A stretch of DNA of 64,000 nt from Mycolicibacterium elephantis DSM 44368 (GCF_004014805.1 NZ_ATDN01000007.1:1-64000); one strand, 5' to 3'; numbered from the stretch's first letter, positions 19,112-29,294 are shown. Translations and numbers: made by a program. Notes: a model not told the origin generated them from the sequence alone.

Positions 19112-20137
19112 TCAGGCCACCTGTCCTTGCACCACCGGCAGGCCCGGGTCGCTGGCGACATCCAGCGCCGACGGCGTCGCGCCCGCGGCGATCAGGTGAG
19201 CCGCGAACGACGCGATCATCGCGCCGTTGTCCGTGCACAGCCGCGGCCGCGGGATGCGCAACGTCAGCCCGGCGGCCGCGCAGCGTTGTGCGGCCAGCTC
19301 ACGCAGCCGCGAGTTGGCCGCCACCCCACCGGCGATCAGCAGCGTCTTGACCCCGAGGTCGGTGGCGGCGCGGACGGCTTTGAGGGTCAGCACATCGGCG
19401 ACGGCCTCCTGGAAACCCGCCGCCACGTCGGCCTGCGCGGCATCGGGGTGGCTCTCGACGTAGCGGGCGACCGCGGTCTTGAGCCCGGAGAAGCTGAACC
19501 CGTAGGGGTCGTCACGCGGCCCGGTCATGCCGCGGGGGAAGACGATCGCGTCGCGGTCACCGGTGCGGGCCAGGTCATCGAGCACCTTGCCGCCCGGATA
19601 GCCGAGGCCGAGCAGCCGCGCCACCTTGTCGTAGGCTTCCCCGGCCGCGTCGTCGACCGTGCTGCCGAGTTCGATGATCGGCTCGCCCAGCGACCGCACG
19701 TGCAGCAGGTTGGTGTGCCCGCCAGAGACCAGCAGCCCCACGCACTCCGGCAGCGGGCCGTGGTCGTAGACGTCGGCGGCCAGGTGCCCGCCCAGGTGGT
19801 TGACGGCGTAGAACGGCACCTGCCAGGCCGCCGAATACGCCTTGGCCGCAGCGACTCCCACCAGCAGCGCCCCCGCCAGCCCGGGGCCGATGGTGGCCGC
19901 GACGACGTCGGGCTTGGGGACGTTGGCCGCGTGCAGCGCGCGCCGCATCGTCGGGCCGAGCGCCTCCAGATGCGCCCGCGAGGCGATCTCGGGGACGACG
20001 CCACCGAACCGGGCATGCTCGTCGACACTGGAGGCCACCTCGTCGGCGAGCAACGTCACCGTGCCGTCGGGATCGAGTCGGGCGATGCCGACGCCGGTCT
20101 CGTCGCAGGAACTCTCGATGGCCAGGATGACGGTCAT
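19112..20137 (-). CDS. tsaD: tRNA N6-adenosine threonylcarbamoyltransferase TsaD
   Basis: 341 residues. ASKHA-fold enzyme with the [12 protein letters not shown] start, the [11 protein letters not shown] metal-binding histidines (H-x3-H) and the [14 protein letters not shown] loop. With TsaB and TsaE it transfers threonylcarbamoyl from TC-AMP to A37 of ANN-reading tRNAs (t6A). Its ATG overlaps the rimI stop (ATGA). Normally essential. Confidence 0.97.
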   Translation of the reverse strand: MTVILAIESSCDETGVGIARLDPDGTVTLLADEVASSVDEHARFGGVVPEIASRAHLEALGPTMRRALHAANVPKPDVVAATIGPGLAGALLVGVAAAKAYSAAWQVPFYAVNHLGGHLAADVYDHGPLPECVGLLVSGGHTNLLHVRSLGEPIIELGSTVDDAAGEAYDKVARLLGLGYPGGKVLDDLARTGDRDAIVFPRGMTGPRDDPYGFSFSGLKTAVARYVESHPDAAQADVAAGFQEAVADVLTLKAVRAATDLGVKTLLIAGGVAANSRLRELAAQRCAAAGLTLRIPRPRLCTDNGAMIASFAAHLIAAGATPSALDVASDPGLPVVQGQVA

Positions 20138-20586
20138 GATGGATCTCGTCTCATCGTATAGGCGTCGGCGCCGCTGACACGGTAGTAGCGCTTGCGCACC
20201 CCGAGGATGACGAACCCCAAGCTCTCGTACAGCTTGATCGCAGCTTCGTTGTCGGTGCGAACCTCAAGAAAGACCGTTGCCCCCGAAGCGATTTCGAGCA
20301 GCCTCGTGACCAGCTGCCTGCCGATGCCCTGGCCTTGGTATGCCGGGTCGACGCCGACGGTGTGGATCTCGTACTCGTAGGGCCGTTTTCGGCCGAGGCG
20401 CGCGATGCCGGCGTAGCCGACGAGTTTGTCATCGGTGCGCGCCGCCACGTAATGGATGTGCTTGGCGGCCAGTTCGGCCAGAAACGCTCGCGCAGGCCAC
20501 GGATCGTCGCCGTCGAACAGCTGCGCCTCCAGCTCGGCGCACCGCGCCGCGTCATGCGGCGTCAGCTTGCCGTATTCGACGTTCAT
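20134..20586 (-). CDS. rimI: Ribosomal-protein-alanine N-acetyltransferase RimI
   Basis: 150 residues, one GNAT domain. The acetyl-CoA loop is [15 protein letters not shown], followed by the [20 protein letters not shown] motif typical of RimI. It acetylates protein N-termini, classically of ribosomal protein S18; mycobacterial RimI has a broader range. The ATG overlaps the tsaB stop and its own stop overlaps the tsaD start, so the tsa genes and rimI are translationally coupled. The frame is open further upstream, but that part is antisense-like sequence inside tsaB. Confidence 0.95.
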   Translation of the reverse strand: MNVEYGKLTPHDAARCAELEAQLFDGDDPWPARAFLAELAAKHIHYVAARTDDKLVGYAGIARLGRKRPYEYEIHTVGVDPAYQGQGIGRQLVTRLLEIASGATVFLEVRTDNEAAIKLYESLGFVILGVRKRYYRVSGADAYTMRRDPS

Positions 20587-21227
20587 CGGGCGCCCGCAGG
20601 CGGTTTGGCGTCGGGGCGTCGCAGGTAGAGCGGGACCAGCGGCGCGGGCTCGGCCGACCAGTCCGCCACCGCCCGCACCAGGCCCGTCGGGGTCGGATAG
20701 GTCGGAGGGCCGGCCAGGACCTCGGCTGCCCCGGGCACGTCGGCGGGAGCGTTGACGGCGGGGCCAGCCACCCGCACGCCGTCGCGGTAGCGCGCCCAGT
20801 ACACCTCGCGCCGGCGGGCGTCGGTGACGACCAGCACCTGGCCGGTGGTCTCGACGCCGATCGCGTCCAGGCTGCACACGCCGTGCACCGGCACGCCCAG
20901 CGCATGACCGAACGCCGCCGCGGTCGCCATTCCGACCCGCAGCCCCGTGAACGGTCCCGGCCCGCAACCCACCACGATCGCGTCCAGCTCGTCGATCCTG
21001 ACCTGCGCGTCGGCCAGCGCATCGACGACGTTGGGGGTCAGCCGCTCGGCGTGTGCGCGCGCATCGACGGTCACCCGCTGGCCCAATATCCGGGCCGAAA
21101 TAGCATTCCGGGTTGCTGATTCGTCGTTTCGACGACCTGGAATGCTATTTCGCGGCTGCTCGACGCGCAGCACGCCGGCGGTGACCGCCGGGGTCGCGGT
21201 GTCGATGGCCAGAACCAGCAAGCTCAC
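20583..21227 (-). CDS. tsaB: t6A synthesis protein TsaB carrying an in-frame palindromic insertion
   Basis: 214 residues from a GTG that overlaps the tsaE stop (GTGA). ASKHA-fold scaffold partner of TsaD: VLAIDTATPAVTAGV at the start, VVGCGPGPFTGLRVG in the middle, and a conserved TDARRREVYWARY. Between VTAGVL and RVTVDARAHAERL, where relatives have about nine residues, this copy has about 29. The extra residues (about 25-45) are encoded by a 57-bp palindromic element that keeps the frame. The inserted part is in the loop between two N-terminal strands and is probably tolerated. Confidence 0.95.
   Translation of the reverse strand: MSLLVLAIDTATPAVTAGVLRVEQPRNSIPGRRNDESATRNAISARILGQRVTVDARAHAERLTPNVVDALADAQVRIDELDAIVVGCGPGPFTGLRVGMATAAAFGHALGVPVHGVCSLDAIGVETTGQVLVVTDARRREVYWARYRDGVRVAGPAVNAPADVPGAAEVLAGPPTYPTPTGLVRAVADWSAEPAPLVPLYLRRPDAKPPAGAR
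21096..21152. repeat. 57-bp palindromic element inserted in tsaB
   Basis: CGAAATAGCATTCC (21096-21109) and its exact reverse complement (21139-21152) enclose 29 bp that contain a second perfect hairpin (TCGTCG-TTT-CGACGA, 21121-21135). The length is 19 codons, so the tsaB frame is preserved. AT-rich arms contrast with the surrounding GC-rich gene. It looks like a small palindromic mobile repeat. No other copy was noticed in this window. Confidence 0.8.
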
Positions 21228-21691
21228 GGTGCGCTCCACTCCCACACCGCCGTTCGCGTCTCGCCCTGACAGCCGCGTTCCAGCCGCACGTCGAGATGGC
21301 TGTCGGAGAGCCGTTCGGCCACCCCTTCACCCCATTCGACCACCACGACGGCGTCCTCGAGGTCGGTGTCGAGGTCCAGCGAGTCCAGTTCGGCGAGCAG
21401 GTCCACCGACGGCTGATCCAGCAGCCGGTACAGGTCGACGTGAATCATCGCCGGGGCTCCCGGCTTTCGCGCACGGTGCACCCTGGCGAGCACGAACGTC
21501 GGCGAGATGACCGGACCCTCGACGTCCATCGCCTGCGCGATTCCCTTGGCCAGCACCGTCTTCCCGGCGCCCAGCGGTCCCGACAACACCACCACGTCTC
21601 CCGCACGCAGCTGTGCGCCCAGCCGGGCTCCCAGCGCGACGGTGTCTTCCGCGGTGGGCAACTGCGCTGTGCCCGAGGTCCGTTCAGTCAT
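21224..21691 (-). CDS. tsaE: tRNA threonylcarbamoyladenosine synthesis ATPase TsaE
   Basis: 155 residues from an ATG at 21691. P-loop GPLGAGKT at about 38-45, the ISPTFVLARVH switch region, HVDLYRL and the VVVEWGEG motif are all diagnostic. It is the ATPase that resets the TsaB-TsaD complex during t6A formation. The start overlaps the stop of the upstream lipase-like gene by 8 nt, and the stop overlaps the tsaB start. Confidence 0.96.
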   Translation of the reverse strand: MTERTSGTAQLPTAEDTVALGARLGAQLRAGDVVVLSGPLGAGKTVLAKGIAQAMDVEGPVISPTFVLARVHRARKPGAPAMIHVDLYRLLDQPSVDLLAELDSLDLDTDLEDAVVVVEWGEGVAERLSDSHLDVRLERGCQGETRTAVWEWSAP

Positions 21692-22802
21692 TTCGGACCC
21701 GTTCACGCACCCGCCGGCCGAGCGCGACCAGCTTGGACGGCGTCGCCCGCTCGACCAGCCGCACCAGCGCGTCGTCGATGACGTCCGGTCGTTCGAGCTG
21801 CACCAGATGCCCCGCGCCGGGCACGATGACCAGTTCGGACTTCTGCAGCGCGTCCGCCATGTGTTGGGAGTACTCCTTGGGGGTGAGGAGATCTCGGTCA
21901 CCGCAGGCGACCAGAGCGGGAATCTTGGCAAGCGTGGCCAATCCCGCGGTCTCGTCGTGAACCTCGAGTGCGTGCAAGAACTCCACCACCGTCGCGATCG
22001 GGGTGTTGTGCATCATCTCCTCGGAGAACGCGACGACGCTCGGGCTGATCTCCTCGTCACCGTAAGAGCCCGCCCGCAGGATCGGCCCGACCACCGACTT
22101 GGCGAGGCCGCGGGTGCGGTGCACGGCTCCCGGGGCGTATCGCACGGCGAAGCGCACCGCCTCCAGCGCCGGATTCTTGAGGATCTCGCCGAGTGGCGAG
22201 CGCGAGACCCCTTCCGCGGCAGAGGAGATCAGCGCGACACCGACGATGCGCGTCGGGTACCGCTGCGGAAACTGGCGGGCGTGGGACAACACGGTCATGC
22301 CGCCCATCGAATGCCCGACCAGCACCACGGGACCGCGGCGCGCCATCACCGCCAGCACGGCCTCCAGGTCCCTGCCCAGTTGAGCGACCGTGTAGTCCTC
22401 CGGTGGAGACTCTTCGGACAGGCCGTGGCCGCGTTGGTCGTAGAACACCATGCGCACCTGGTCGCCCCACTGCTGGGTGAGCCGGGCGCGCTGAAAGTGG
22501 AAGGCGCCCATGCGTAGACAGAATCCGTGCGCGAAGACGACGGTCAGAAACGCGTCTTTGGGTCCGACCTCGCGCACGGCCAGCGACACCCCGTCGGGCG
22601 TGGTCACCACGTAGCTGCGATCGGCGTCGAGCAGCGTGAAGTCCTCGTACGCATGCGGATCGTCGGCGCTGAGCCTGCGGCGCAGCGACCGGGCGACCGA
22701 AAAGCCGGCAGCGCTGCCTACCGTGGCCAGGCCCGCCCCGCCGGCCAGCCAGCGGGCGGCCGCGCCACGGTCACGCGGTGGCTCGATTTCGTTGTCCGTC
22801 AA
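21684..22802 (-). CDS. Alpha/beta-hydrolase with N-terminal membrane anchor, alr-tsaE interval
   Basis: 372 residues. An apolar stretch (about 20-38, [18 protein letters not shown]) may anchor it. The hydrolase fold follows: oxyanion strand VVFAHGFCL, nucleophile elbow GHSMGGMTV, acid in [11 protein letters not shown] and catalytic His in [11 protein letters not shown]. The catalytic set is complete, so it is probably an active esterase or lipase; substrate unknown. Orthologues lie between alr and tsaE in other mycobacteria. ATGA overlap with alr upstream. Confidence 0.88.
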   Translation of the reverse strand: MTDNEIEPPRDRGAAARWLAGGAGLATVGSAAGFSVARSLRRRLSADDPHAYEDFTLLDADRSYVVTTPDGVSLAVREVGPKDAFLTVVFAHGFCLRMGAFHFQRARLTQQWGDQVRMVFYDQRGHGLSEESPPEDYTVAQLGRDLEAVLAVMARRGPVVLVGHSMGGMTVLSHARQFPQRYPTRIVGVALISSAAEGVSRSPLGEILKNPALEAVRFAVRYAPGAVHRTRGLAKSVVGPILRAGSYGDEEISPSVVAFSEEMMHNTPIATVVEFLHALEVHDETAGLATLAKIPALVACGDRDLLTPKEYSQHMADALQKSELVIVPGAGHLVQLERPDVIDDALVRLVERATPSKLVALGRRVRERVRND

Positions 22803-23974
22803 CGATTCTTGCCTGTCTGTCGACGACCGCGGTAGCTCCTGACCACCCGTCCACGTGGGCTGGTGACCACCTCGTAGTTGATGGTGCCCAGAAGGTCAGC
22901 CCAATTCTGCGCGGTGGGCTCGCCGTGGGTGCCCGGCCCGAACAGTATCGCCTCGTCGCCTTCGGACACGTCGCCGTCGGGGCCGAGGTCCACCACGAAC
23001 TGGTCCATGCAGATCCGGCCGACGTTGCGCCGCAACCGGCCGTTGATCAGCACGTCGATGCGGCCGCTCAACACCCGGAAGACGCCGTCGGCGTATCCGA
23101 TCGGCAGCAGCCCCAGCGTGGTGTCGTGCTCGGCGACCCAGGTGTGGCCATAGGACACTCCATCGCCGGCTTTGATCGAACGAACCATGGCCACAGGGCA
23201 TTTCAGTGTCATCGCCGGACGCAGGCCCATGTCGCCGCGTTCGGGGATCGGGGTCTGGCCGTACACCGCGATCCCCGGCCGGACGAAGTCGAAGGCCAGG
23301 TCGGGGCGCGTCAGCGCAGCCGGCGAATTGCTCAGGTGGGCGATCTCGAACGGCACCCCCTGCTCGCGCGAGTGACGCAGCATCTCCCGCAGCCGCTCGC
23401 CCTGCCGGGTGTTGAGGGGATGATCCGGATCGTCGCCGTGCACCAGATGCGACATCAGGCCTCGCACCCGCACGGCGCCGTCGACCTGTGCGCGCTTCAA
23501 CGCGGCCAGCAGCGCCGGATAATCGCGCGCGCTGCTGCCGTTGCGGCTCAGGCCGGTGTCGACCTTGACGGTGACGGTCGCGGTGACGCCGGTACGGCCG
23601 ACCGCGTCGAGCAACTCGTCGAGCTGGCGCACCGATGACAACCCAATCTCGACACCGGCGCTCAGCGCGGGCGCGAAGTCGGTGCCAGGGGGATGCAGCC
23701 AGGCCAGCACGGGCGCGGTGACCCCATCCCTGCGCAGCGCCACCGCCTCCCCCACGGTGGCGACCCCCAGTTCGGTGGCCCCCGCGGCCAGGGCGGCCCC
23801 AGCGACCTCGGTGGCGCCGTGACCGTAACCGTCGGCCTTGACGATGGCCATTACCTGCGCGGATCCGGCACGCTCGCGCAGCAGCCGCACGTTATGGGCG
23901 ATGGCGTCGAGGTCCACCACCGCCTCGGCGGGCGCCACGGTGGAGGTCGTCGACTCGGTCGTGTGAATGGTCAC
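22799..23974 (-). CDS. alr: Alanine racemase
   Basis: 391 residues, the usual length for mycobacterial Alr. The PLP lysine is in [12 protein letters not shown] near the N-terminus and the catalytic tyrosine in DGVSYGHTW in the C-terminal domain; [12 protein letters not shown] is also conserved. It makes D-alanine for peptidoglycan and is the target of D-cycloserine. It is the first gene of the alr - lipase - tsaE - tsaB - rimI - tsaD - SnoaL run, in which all neighbours overlap or abut. Confidence 0.97.
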   Translation of the reverse strand: MTIHTTESTTSTVAPAEAVVDLDAIAHNVRLLRERAGSAQVMAIVKADGYGHGATEVAGAALAAGATELGVATVGEAVALRRDGVTAPVLAWLHPPGTDFAPALSAGVEIGLSSVRQLDELLDAVGRTGVTATVTVKVDTGLSRNGSSARDYPALLAALKRAQVDGAVRVRGLMSHLVHGDDPDHPLNTRQGERLREMLRHSREQGVPFEIAHLSNSPAALTRPDLAFDFVRPGIAVYGQTPIPERGDMGLRPAMTLKCPVAMVRSIKAGDGVSYGHTWVAEHDTTLGLLPIGYADGVFRVLSGRIDVLINGRLRRNVGRICMDQFVVDLGPDGDVSEGDEAILFGPGTHGEPTAQNWADLLGTINYEVVTSPRGRVVRSYRGRRQTGKNR

Positions 23975-24024
23975 TACGGCCGATTGTCCCAGACGGACGG
24001 CGCCGGTCGCCGCACGCGACCGCC

Positions 24025-24411
24025 CTACGCGCTCCCCCGCGGCTGGAGCTGAGTGTTTTCGAGCACAGTGACCGCCAGGATGTCGCTGGGGACGTCGACC
24101 TCGATGCGGTGCCAGCGCCCCTTCGGCACGATCACCGCAGCGCCCGCGGCCAACGGTATCTCTTCGTCGTCGCCGGCGCCCTCGGTGCGGAAGTACATGC
24201 GGATCGCGCCGGTCAGGCAGGACACGACTTCGTCGGCCCCGGGATGCATCTCCCAGTGATCGGCGTGCGAGTCATCGTTCGTCTCGGTACGGAACGCCAT
24301 GATGTGCCATCCGTCGCGCACGGCGTCGAACCGGCGTTCGGTGTGCTGAGCCTGACGCTCCCCGGTGAGGCGGATCGCCGCCGAGTACAGATCGATGGGG
24401 CTCACAGTCAT
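24025..24411 (-). CDS. Small cupin-domain protein
   Basis: 128 residues from an ATG at 24411, preceded by AAGAAGG at good spacing. A single cupin barrel: [20 protein letters not shown] (metal-binding His/Glu motif 1) and [20 protein letters not shown] (motif 2). Role unknown; such proteins may be isomerases, dioxygenases or sensors. It is 28 bp behind a lipase-type hydrolase, probably one transcript. Confidence 0.8.
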   Translation of the reverse strand: MTVSPIDLYSAAIRLTGERQAQHTERRFDAVRDGWHIMAFRTETNDDSHADHWEMHPGADEVVSCLTGAIRMYFRTEGAGDDEEIPLAAGAAVIVPKGRWHRIEVDVPSDILAVTVLENTQLQPRGSA

Positions 24412-24439
24412 ATCGAATTCCCTTCTTGTGATGGTGTTT

Positions 24440-25336
24440 TCAGTTCGCCAGCGCCCGGCGCAGCACTCCTGCGAGTTCGGCGATCTGCCGCTGCGACACC
24501 TCGGCTGACAGGATCGCCTGCGAGCCGTGGAACGTACCCGCCCATTGGTGTGCCTCAACCGGGACACCCGCCGCCATCAGCCGCATCGCGTAGACGAGCC
24601 CTTCGTCACGGTTCGGACAGAACTCCGCGGTCGCGATGTAGGCCGGGGGCAGGCCGGACAAATCCGTGGCTCGGGCAGGCGCGGCGTATGGGCAGGCGGG
24701 CGCACCGCCGAGGTAGTGCTTCCAGATCGCGGTCACCTTGTCCCGATTCATCCACGGGGTCTCGGTGAAATTGCGCGCCGACCAGGTCTCCTGTCGGTCG
24801 TCGAGGCCCGGCTGGTTGAGCAGTTGGAAGCGGATTGCCGGGCCACCCTCGTCGCGGGCGCGCAGCGCGATCGCGGCGGCGAGCGCGGCGCCGGCGCTGT
24901 GGCCGCCGACCGCGATCAGTTCGGGGTGCACGCCCAACTCCACCGCGTGCTCAGCGGTCCACCGCAGCACCGCGTAGGCGTCGTCGACCGCGGCCGGAAA
25001 CGGGTTCTCCGGGGCCAGCCGGTAACCGACGGACACCACCGTCACCCCGGACTCGGCGGCGAGCCTGGTCGCCCACGGGTGCTCGGTTGCCAAGTCGCCC
25101 ATCACGAACCCGCCGCCGTGCAGCCAGATGATCGCGGCGTTCGCGTCCGCGGGCCGGTAGACGCGGATCGGCACCTGCGGTTCGGCGGGCACCGTGCGGT
25201 CCTCGACCGACACGCCGGGCACGTCGGGCACCGGTATTGCGGCGGCCAGCGCGGCGAAGTTCTTCCGTTCTTCGATGGGATCGGACAGTTCCGCGCGCGG
25301 AAACAATGCGACAAACGCTTCGAGTTCGGGATCCAT
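24440..25336 (-). CDS. Alpha/beta-hydrolase fold-3 esterase (HSL/LipH family)
   Basis: 298 residues with the HSL-family hallmarks: oxyanion motif IWLHGGGFVMG, VSVGYRLAPENPFPAAVDDAY, nucleophile GGHSAGAAL, catalytic Asp around NRDEGLVYA and His in WAGTFHGSQ. Likely a carboxylesterase on short acyl esters, cytosolic (no signal peptide). It is first in a two-gene unit with the cupin and is divergent from a PucR-type regulator 96 bp away, which probably controls the pair. Confidence 0.9.
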   Translation of the reverse strand: MDPELEAFVALFPRAELSDPIEERKNFAALAAAIPVPDVPGVSVEDRTVPAEPQVPIRVYRPADANAAIIWLHGGGFVMGDLATEHPWATRLAAESGVTVVSVGYRLAPENPFPAAVDDAYAVLRWTAEHAVELGVHPELIAVGGHSAGAALAAAIALRARDEGGPAIRFQLLNQPGLDDRQETWSARNFTETPWMNRDKVTAIWKHYLGGAPACPYAAPARATDLSGLPPAYIATAEFCPNRDEGLVYAMRLMAAGVPVEAHQWAGTFHGSQAILSAEVSQRQIAELAGVLRRALAN

Positions 25337-25432
25337 GGTTGTCTATGCTCGGCGCGCGTCCGTCCCGCTGCATCCGCCATTCGTCGGAAATCGACACGTG
25401 ATCATCCGACGGTCGGCGCATATTCTGCATGC

Positions 25433-26470
25433 ATGGAAGCGTTGGTGGCGCGGCTGTCGCGACTGGACTCCGACGCCGAAGGCGCGCTGCGCGTGGTCAC
25501 GTTTTTCGACACCCTGATGCGCAGGCGGGTGGACCTGCCTGCGCTGGCGCGGGCGGCGGCGGGCCTGGCTGAATGCACGGCCGGCATCCGTCTGCACGCC
25601 ACCGGTCGCTCGATCCGAATGTCGTCCGCCGGCACCGAGGTGACCGATCCGGTGCCGATGGTCTCGTCTGAAGCCACCGTCATCCTCGACGAGGAGGACA
25701 TCGGCGCCGTTTGGCTGGAGCGTCACGGGCCCGGCCGGTCCCTTGACGAACTGCTGTTGGAGCGCCTTGCGATCGCGGTCGCTGCGGTCGTCGAACGGTA
25801 CGGGCCGGCGCAGACCACGATGGCCGATCCCGCTCTCGTCGAACTGGTGATCAGCAGCGACGCCGACGACGCGAGCCGAAACCGCGCGTTGCGGCTGCTG
25901 GGTTTCGCGCCCGGTGCACCGATTCGGGTCGCCGCAGTGCGTTCGTCGATTCCGTTGGACCGGGTCGGTACCGCCGTGTGCACAGCCCGACCGGTCAAAG
26001 CGGCGCAACTCGCCGATGTCGGGGTGCTCATGGCCTGCGAGGTGGACGACGCGGCCTTTCCCGCGGGTGTGCGCGCAGGCGTCGGCGTCGCCGAGCATGC
26101 CGCCCGGTCGTGGCACGAAGCGCGAACCGCCTTGCGCTTCACCACCGGCCGACAGCCCGTGGTGCGCTATGACGCGCTGGGTGCCCTGGCATTACTGGCG
26201 CAGGTGCCCGCCGGTGTGGCCCGGGACAACGCCGATGTGGCTGCCATTGCCCGATTGGCGGTCGCCCCTGAAGATCTCGACACCCTCGACGCCTATTGCA
26301 CGACCGGTTCGTTGCGTCGTGCTGCCGATGTGTTGCACCTGCATCACAGCAGCGTGGCGCGCCGACTCGAGCAGCTCGGCAAGGCACTGGGTTTCAGCCT
26401 CACCGATCCGGACGGGCTGTTGCGCGCCAGCGTCGCGTTGACGATGTGGCGGCTGCTGTGTGACAGCTGA
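25433..26470 (+). CDS. PucR/CdaR-type transcriptional regulator
   Basis: 345 residues from an ATG at 25433. The long open frame upstream of it is antisense to the neighbouring esterase and is ignored. The middle part carries a GGDEF-like pseudo-domain typical of the family (ARSWHEARTALRF), and the end has the PucR C-terminal helix-turn-helix: TLDAYCTTGSLRRAADVLHLHHSSVARRLEQLGKALGFSL. It ends 4 bp before the convergent gadB stop. Probable regulator of the divergent esterase-cupin pair. Confidence 0.82.
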   Translation: MEALVARLSRLDSDAEGALRVVTFFDTLMRRRVDLPALARAAAGLAECTAGIRLHATGRSIRMSSAGTEVTDPVPMVSSEATVILDEEDIGAVWLERHGPGRSLDELLLERLAIAVAAVVERYGPAQTTMADPALVELVISSDADDASRNRALRLLGFAPGAPIRVAAVRSSIPLDRVGTAVCTARPVKAAQLADVGVLMACEVDDAAFPAGVRAGVGVAEHAARSWHEARTALRFTTGRQPVVRYDALGALALLAQVPAGVARDNADVAAIARLAVAPEDLDTLDAYCTTGSLRRAADVLHLHHSSVARRLEQLGKALGFSLTDPDGLLRASVALTMWRLLCDS

Positions 26471-26474
26471 AACC

Positions 26475-27857
26475 TCAGTGCGCGAAGGGCTGCATGTTGT
26501 TGAAGTGTCCGCCCGGTTTGAGCTCGTCGAGGCTGCTCAGCACCGTGGTCAGATCGTCGCGCAGCGCGCGGGCCATGTCAGCCGAAAAGCCCTCCCGGAC
26601 CACGATGCGCAGCACGGCGACGTCGTTCGCGTTCTCCGGCATGGTGTAGGCAGGCACCTGCCAGCCGTAGGCGCGCAGGGTGTGTGAGACGTCGAACTCG
26701 GTGTAGCCGAAATCACCCGCCAGCTTGAAGGCAACGACCGGGATCGCCGAACCGTCGGTGATCACCTCGAAGTGCTCGCTGTCGCGTAGCTGGTCGCCGA
26801 GCCAGCGCGCAGTCTGCGACAAGCTGTGCATGACCTGGCCGTATCCCGCGCGGCCGAGACGCAGGAAGTTGTAGTACTGACCGACCACCTGGTTGCCGGG
26901 CCGGGAGAAGTTCAGCGTGAACGTCGGCATGTCGCCGCCGAGGTAGTTGACCCGGAACACCAGGTCCTCGGGCAGGTGCTCGGCGCTGCGCCACACCACG
27001 AACCCGATGCCCGGATACGTCAGGCCGTACTTGTGGCCGCTGACGTTGATCGACACCACCCGCGGCAGCCGGAAGTCCCACTCCAGGTCGGGATGCAGGA
27101 ACGGCACCACGAACCCGCCGCTGGCCGCGTCCACGTGCACGGGCACGTCCACTCCGCCGTCGGCCGCCAGCTTGTCCAGGGCGGCGCAGATCTCGCCGAC
27201 CGGCTCGAGTTCACCGGTGTAGGTGGTGCCCAGGATCGCGATCACGCCGATGGTGTCCTCGTCGACGTTGTCGAGCACCTGCTCTGGGGTGATGACGTAG
27301 CGGTCCTTCTCCATCGGCAGATACCGCGGTTCGACGTCGAAGTATCGGCAGAACTTCTCCCACACCACCTGCACGTTGGAGCCCATCACCAGGTTCGGCG
27401 TGCGCCCTTTCCAATCCTTGCCGACCCGTTCCCGCCACCGCCATTTCATCGCGAGCCCGGCGAGCATGACGGCCTCGCTGGAGCCGATGGTCGACACGCC
27501 GATCGCGCTGGACGGGTCGTCGTCGCGCAGGTCTTCGGCGTGGAAGAGGTCGGCCACCATGCACACACAGCGCTGCTCGATCGCCGCGGTCGCCGGATAC
27601 TCGTCTTTGTCGATCATGTTCTTGTCGAACGTCTCGGCCATCAACTGCCCGGCCTGCGGATCCATCCACGTCGTGACGAACGTCGCCAGGTTCAGCCGGG
27701 AACTGCCGTCGAGCATCAGCTCGTCGTGGATGAACCGGTACGCCGCGTCCGGGTGCATCGATTCGTCGGGCATGCGAAGTGACGGAACCGGCGCCATCTC
27801 CAGCCGTCCCGTATAGGCGGGAGCGACAACCGGTGCGGACGTGCGCTTTCGCGACAT
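26475..27857 (-). CDS. gadB: Glutamate decarboxylase
   Basis: 460 residues, standard for bacterial GAD. The PLP lysine lies in INVSGHKYGLTYPG, with HVDAASGGFV (PLP ring-stacking and Asp) before it. It converts glutamate to GABA with proton consumption. The C-terminus is shorter than the pH-switch tail of E. coli GadB but keeps a histidine near the end. It is 15 bp upstream-spaced from the nnr stop, so the two are probably cotranscribed, as in M. tuberculosis (Rv3432c-Rv3433c). Confidence 0.95.
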   Translation of the reverse strand: MSRKRTSAPVVAPAYTGRLEMAPVPSLRMPDESMHPDAAYRFIHDELMLDGSSRLNLATFVTTWMDPQAGQLMAETFDKNMIDKDEYPATAAIEQRCVCMVADLFHAEDLRDDDPSSAIGVSTIGSSEAVMLAGLAMKWRWRERVGKDWKGRTPNLVMGSNVQVVWEKFCRYFDVEPRYLPMEKDRYVITPEQVLDNVDEDTIGVIAILGTTYTGELEPVGEICAALDKLAADGGVDVPVHVDAASGGFVVPFLHPDLEWDFRLPRVVSINVSGHKYGLTYPGIGFVVWRSAEHLPEDLVFRVNYLGGDMPTFTLNFSRPGNQVVGQYYNFLRLGRAGYGQVMHSLSQTARWLGDQLRDSEHFEVITDGSAIPVVAFKLAGDFGYTEFDVSHTLRAYGWQVPAYTMPENANDVAVLRIVVREGFSADMARALRDDLTTVLSSLDELKPGGHFNNMQPFAH

Positions 27858-27872
27858 GACATACCCTTTCGT

Positions 27873-29294
27873 CTACAAACTGGCGATGGCACTGCGGATG
27901 TGCGCGAGGATGCGCGACGCGGAGGTGGGGGCGGCCTGCGGCCCCGGGTCGAGCGCGGAGAAGTTCGCCGCGCGGCTGTGGACGAACGCCGCAGCGGCGG
28001 CCGCTTCCCCGGCGGGCAGGCCCGACGCCAGCAGCGCCCCGATCATGCCCGACAGCACATCACCGGATCCCGCTGTGGCAGCCCATGATTGGCGCGCCGG
28101 GCTGAGGCAGACCCGGCCGCCGGGTTCGGCGATGACGGTGACGTGGCCCTTGAGCAGCACCGTGGCGCCGAACCGGTCGGCCAGTTTACGGGTGGCGCCG
28201 ACGCGGTCCTGGCCCGGCGGCGCACCGGCCAACCGCGCGAATTCGCCTGCGTGCGGGGTCAACACGGTGGGTGCGGCGCGCTCGGCGACGAGGTCGGGAT
28301 GCGCGGCGAGGATGGTCAGCGCGTCGGCGTCGACGATCACCGGCAGGTCGGTCTGCAGGGCGAACCACACGGCGGAGGCGCCTGCCTCGTCGGTGCCCAG
28401 CCCGGGACCGACCACCCACGCCTGTACCCGGCCGGACGCGCCCGCGCTGGGCGCGGCGATCACCTCCGGCCAGTGCGAAAGTACCTGTTGCGCAGCACTA
28501 CCGGCGTAACGCACCATGCCCGACGTCGCCGCCACCGCGGCCCCGGTGCAGAGCACCGCGGCACCGGGATAGGTCGCCGAGCCGGCCAGCACCCCGGTGA
28601 CGCCCTGGGTGTACTTGTCGTCGGTGGGCCGGGGCACCGGCCAACGCGCCTTGACGTCTGCGGCCTCCATCTCGAACATGTCCGAGGGCGGTAGGTCCAG
28701 ACCGATATCGACCAGTTCGACGCGGCCGCAATCGGCCAACGCGTGAACGGGTTTGAGGCCGCCGAAGGTGACGGTCAGCTTGGCGGTGACGTGCGCGCCG
28801 TCGGTGGCTCCGGTGTGGACGTCGACGCCGCTGGGGATGTCGACGGCGGCAACCGGGATGCCTGCGGCGTCGACGGCGGCGAACACCTCCGCGGCGTTGG
28901 GGCGCAGGGGTCCGGACCCCGAGATGCCGACGATGCCGTCGATCACCAGATCGGTTGTCACCGGCACGCTTTGCACGATGCGGCCCCCGGCGCCGGTGAA
29001 CGCGGCCAGCGCCTTGGCATGGGTGCGTTCCGGGTTCATCAGCACCGCCGACACCGTCGCGCCGCGCCTTTTCAGGAAGGTCGCGGCCCACAGCGCGTCG
29101 CCGCCGTTGTCGCCGGAGCCGACGACCGCGCAGACACTGCGGCCGGCGACACCACCCGTGAGCTGGACGAGTTCGCGGGCGATCGCGGCGGTCAGCCCGT
29201 AGGCGGCGCGGCGCATCAGGGCACCGTCGAGCAGGGACGCCAATAGCGGAGCTTCGGCCGCGCGAATCACATCAGCCGAGTAGTAGTACCGCAT
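27873..29294 (-). CDS. nnr: Bifunctional NAD(P)H-hydrate repair enzyme (epimerase/dehydratase)
   Basis: 473 residues in two domains. The N-terminal YjeF_N epimerase (about 1-210) has VVGSGDNGGDALWAATFLKRRG. The C-terminal ribokinase-like ADP-dependent dehydratase (about 225-470) has VGPGLGTDEAGA, VDADALTILA, LTPHAGEFARL and the AGSGDVLSGMIGALLASG nucleotide loop. It repairs damaged NADHX and NADPHX. Rv3433c type; gene follows gadB in transcription order reversed on the minus strand, with 15 bp between them. Confidence 0.95.
   Translation of the reverse strand: MRYYYSADVIRAAEAPLLASLLDGALMRRAAYGLTAAIARELVQLTGGVAGRSVCAVVGSGDNGGDALWAATFLKRRGATVSAVLMNPERTHAKALAAFTGAGGRIVQSVPVTTDLVIDGIVGISGSGPLRPNAAEVFAAVDAAGIPVAAVDIPSGVDVHTGATDGAHVTAKLTVTFGGLKPVHALADCGRVELVDIGLDLPPSDMFEMEAADVKARWPVPRPTDDKYTQGVTGVLAGSATYPGAAVLCTGAAVAATSGMVRYAGSAAQQVLSHWPEVIAAPSAGASGRVQAWVVGPGLGTDEAGASAVWFALQTDLPVIVDADALTILAAHPDLVAERAAPTVLTPHAGEFARLAGAPPGQDRVGATRKLADRFGATVLLKGHVTVIAEPGGRVCLSPARQSWAATAGSGDVLSGMIGALLASGLPAGEAAAAAAFVHSRAANFSALDPGPQAAPTSASRILAHIRSAIASL

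Noticed and set aside
24527..25432. N-terminal extension of the PucR-type regulator by 302 codons
   Set aside because: It is antisense to the complete esterase gene and has no start signal; the regulator begins at 25433.
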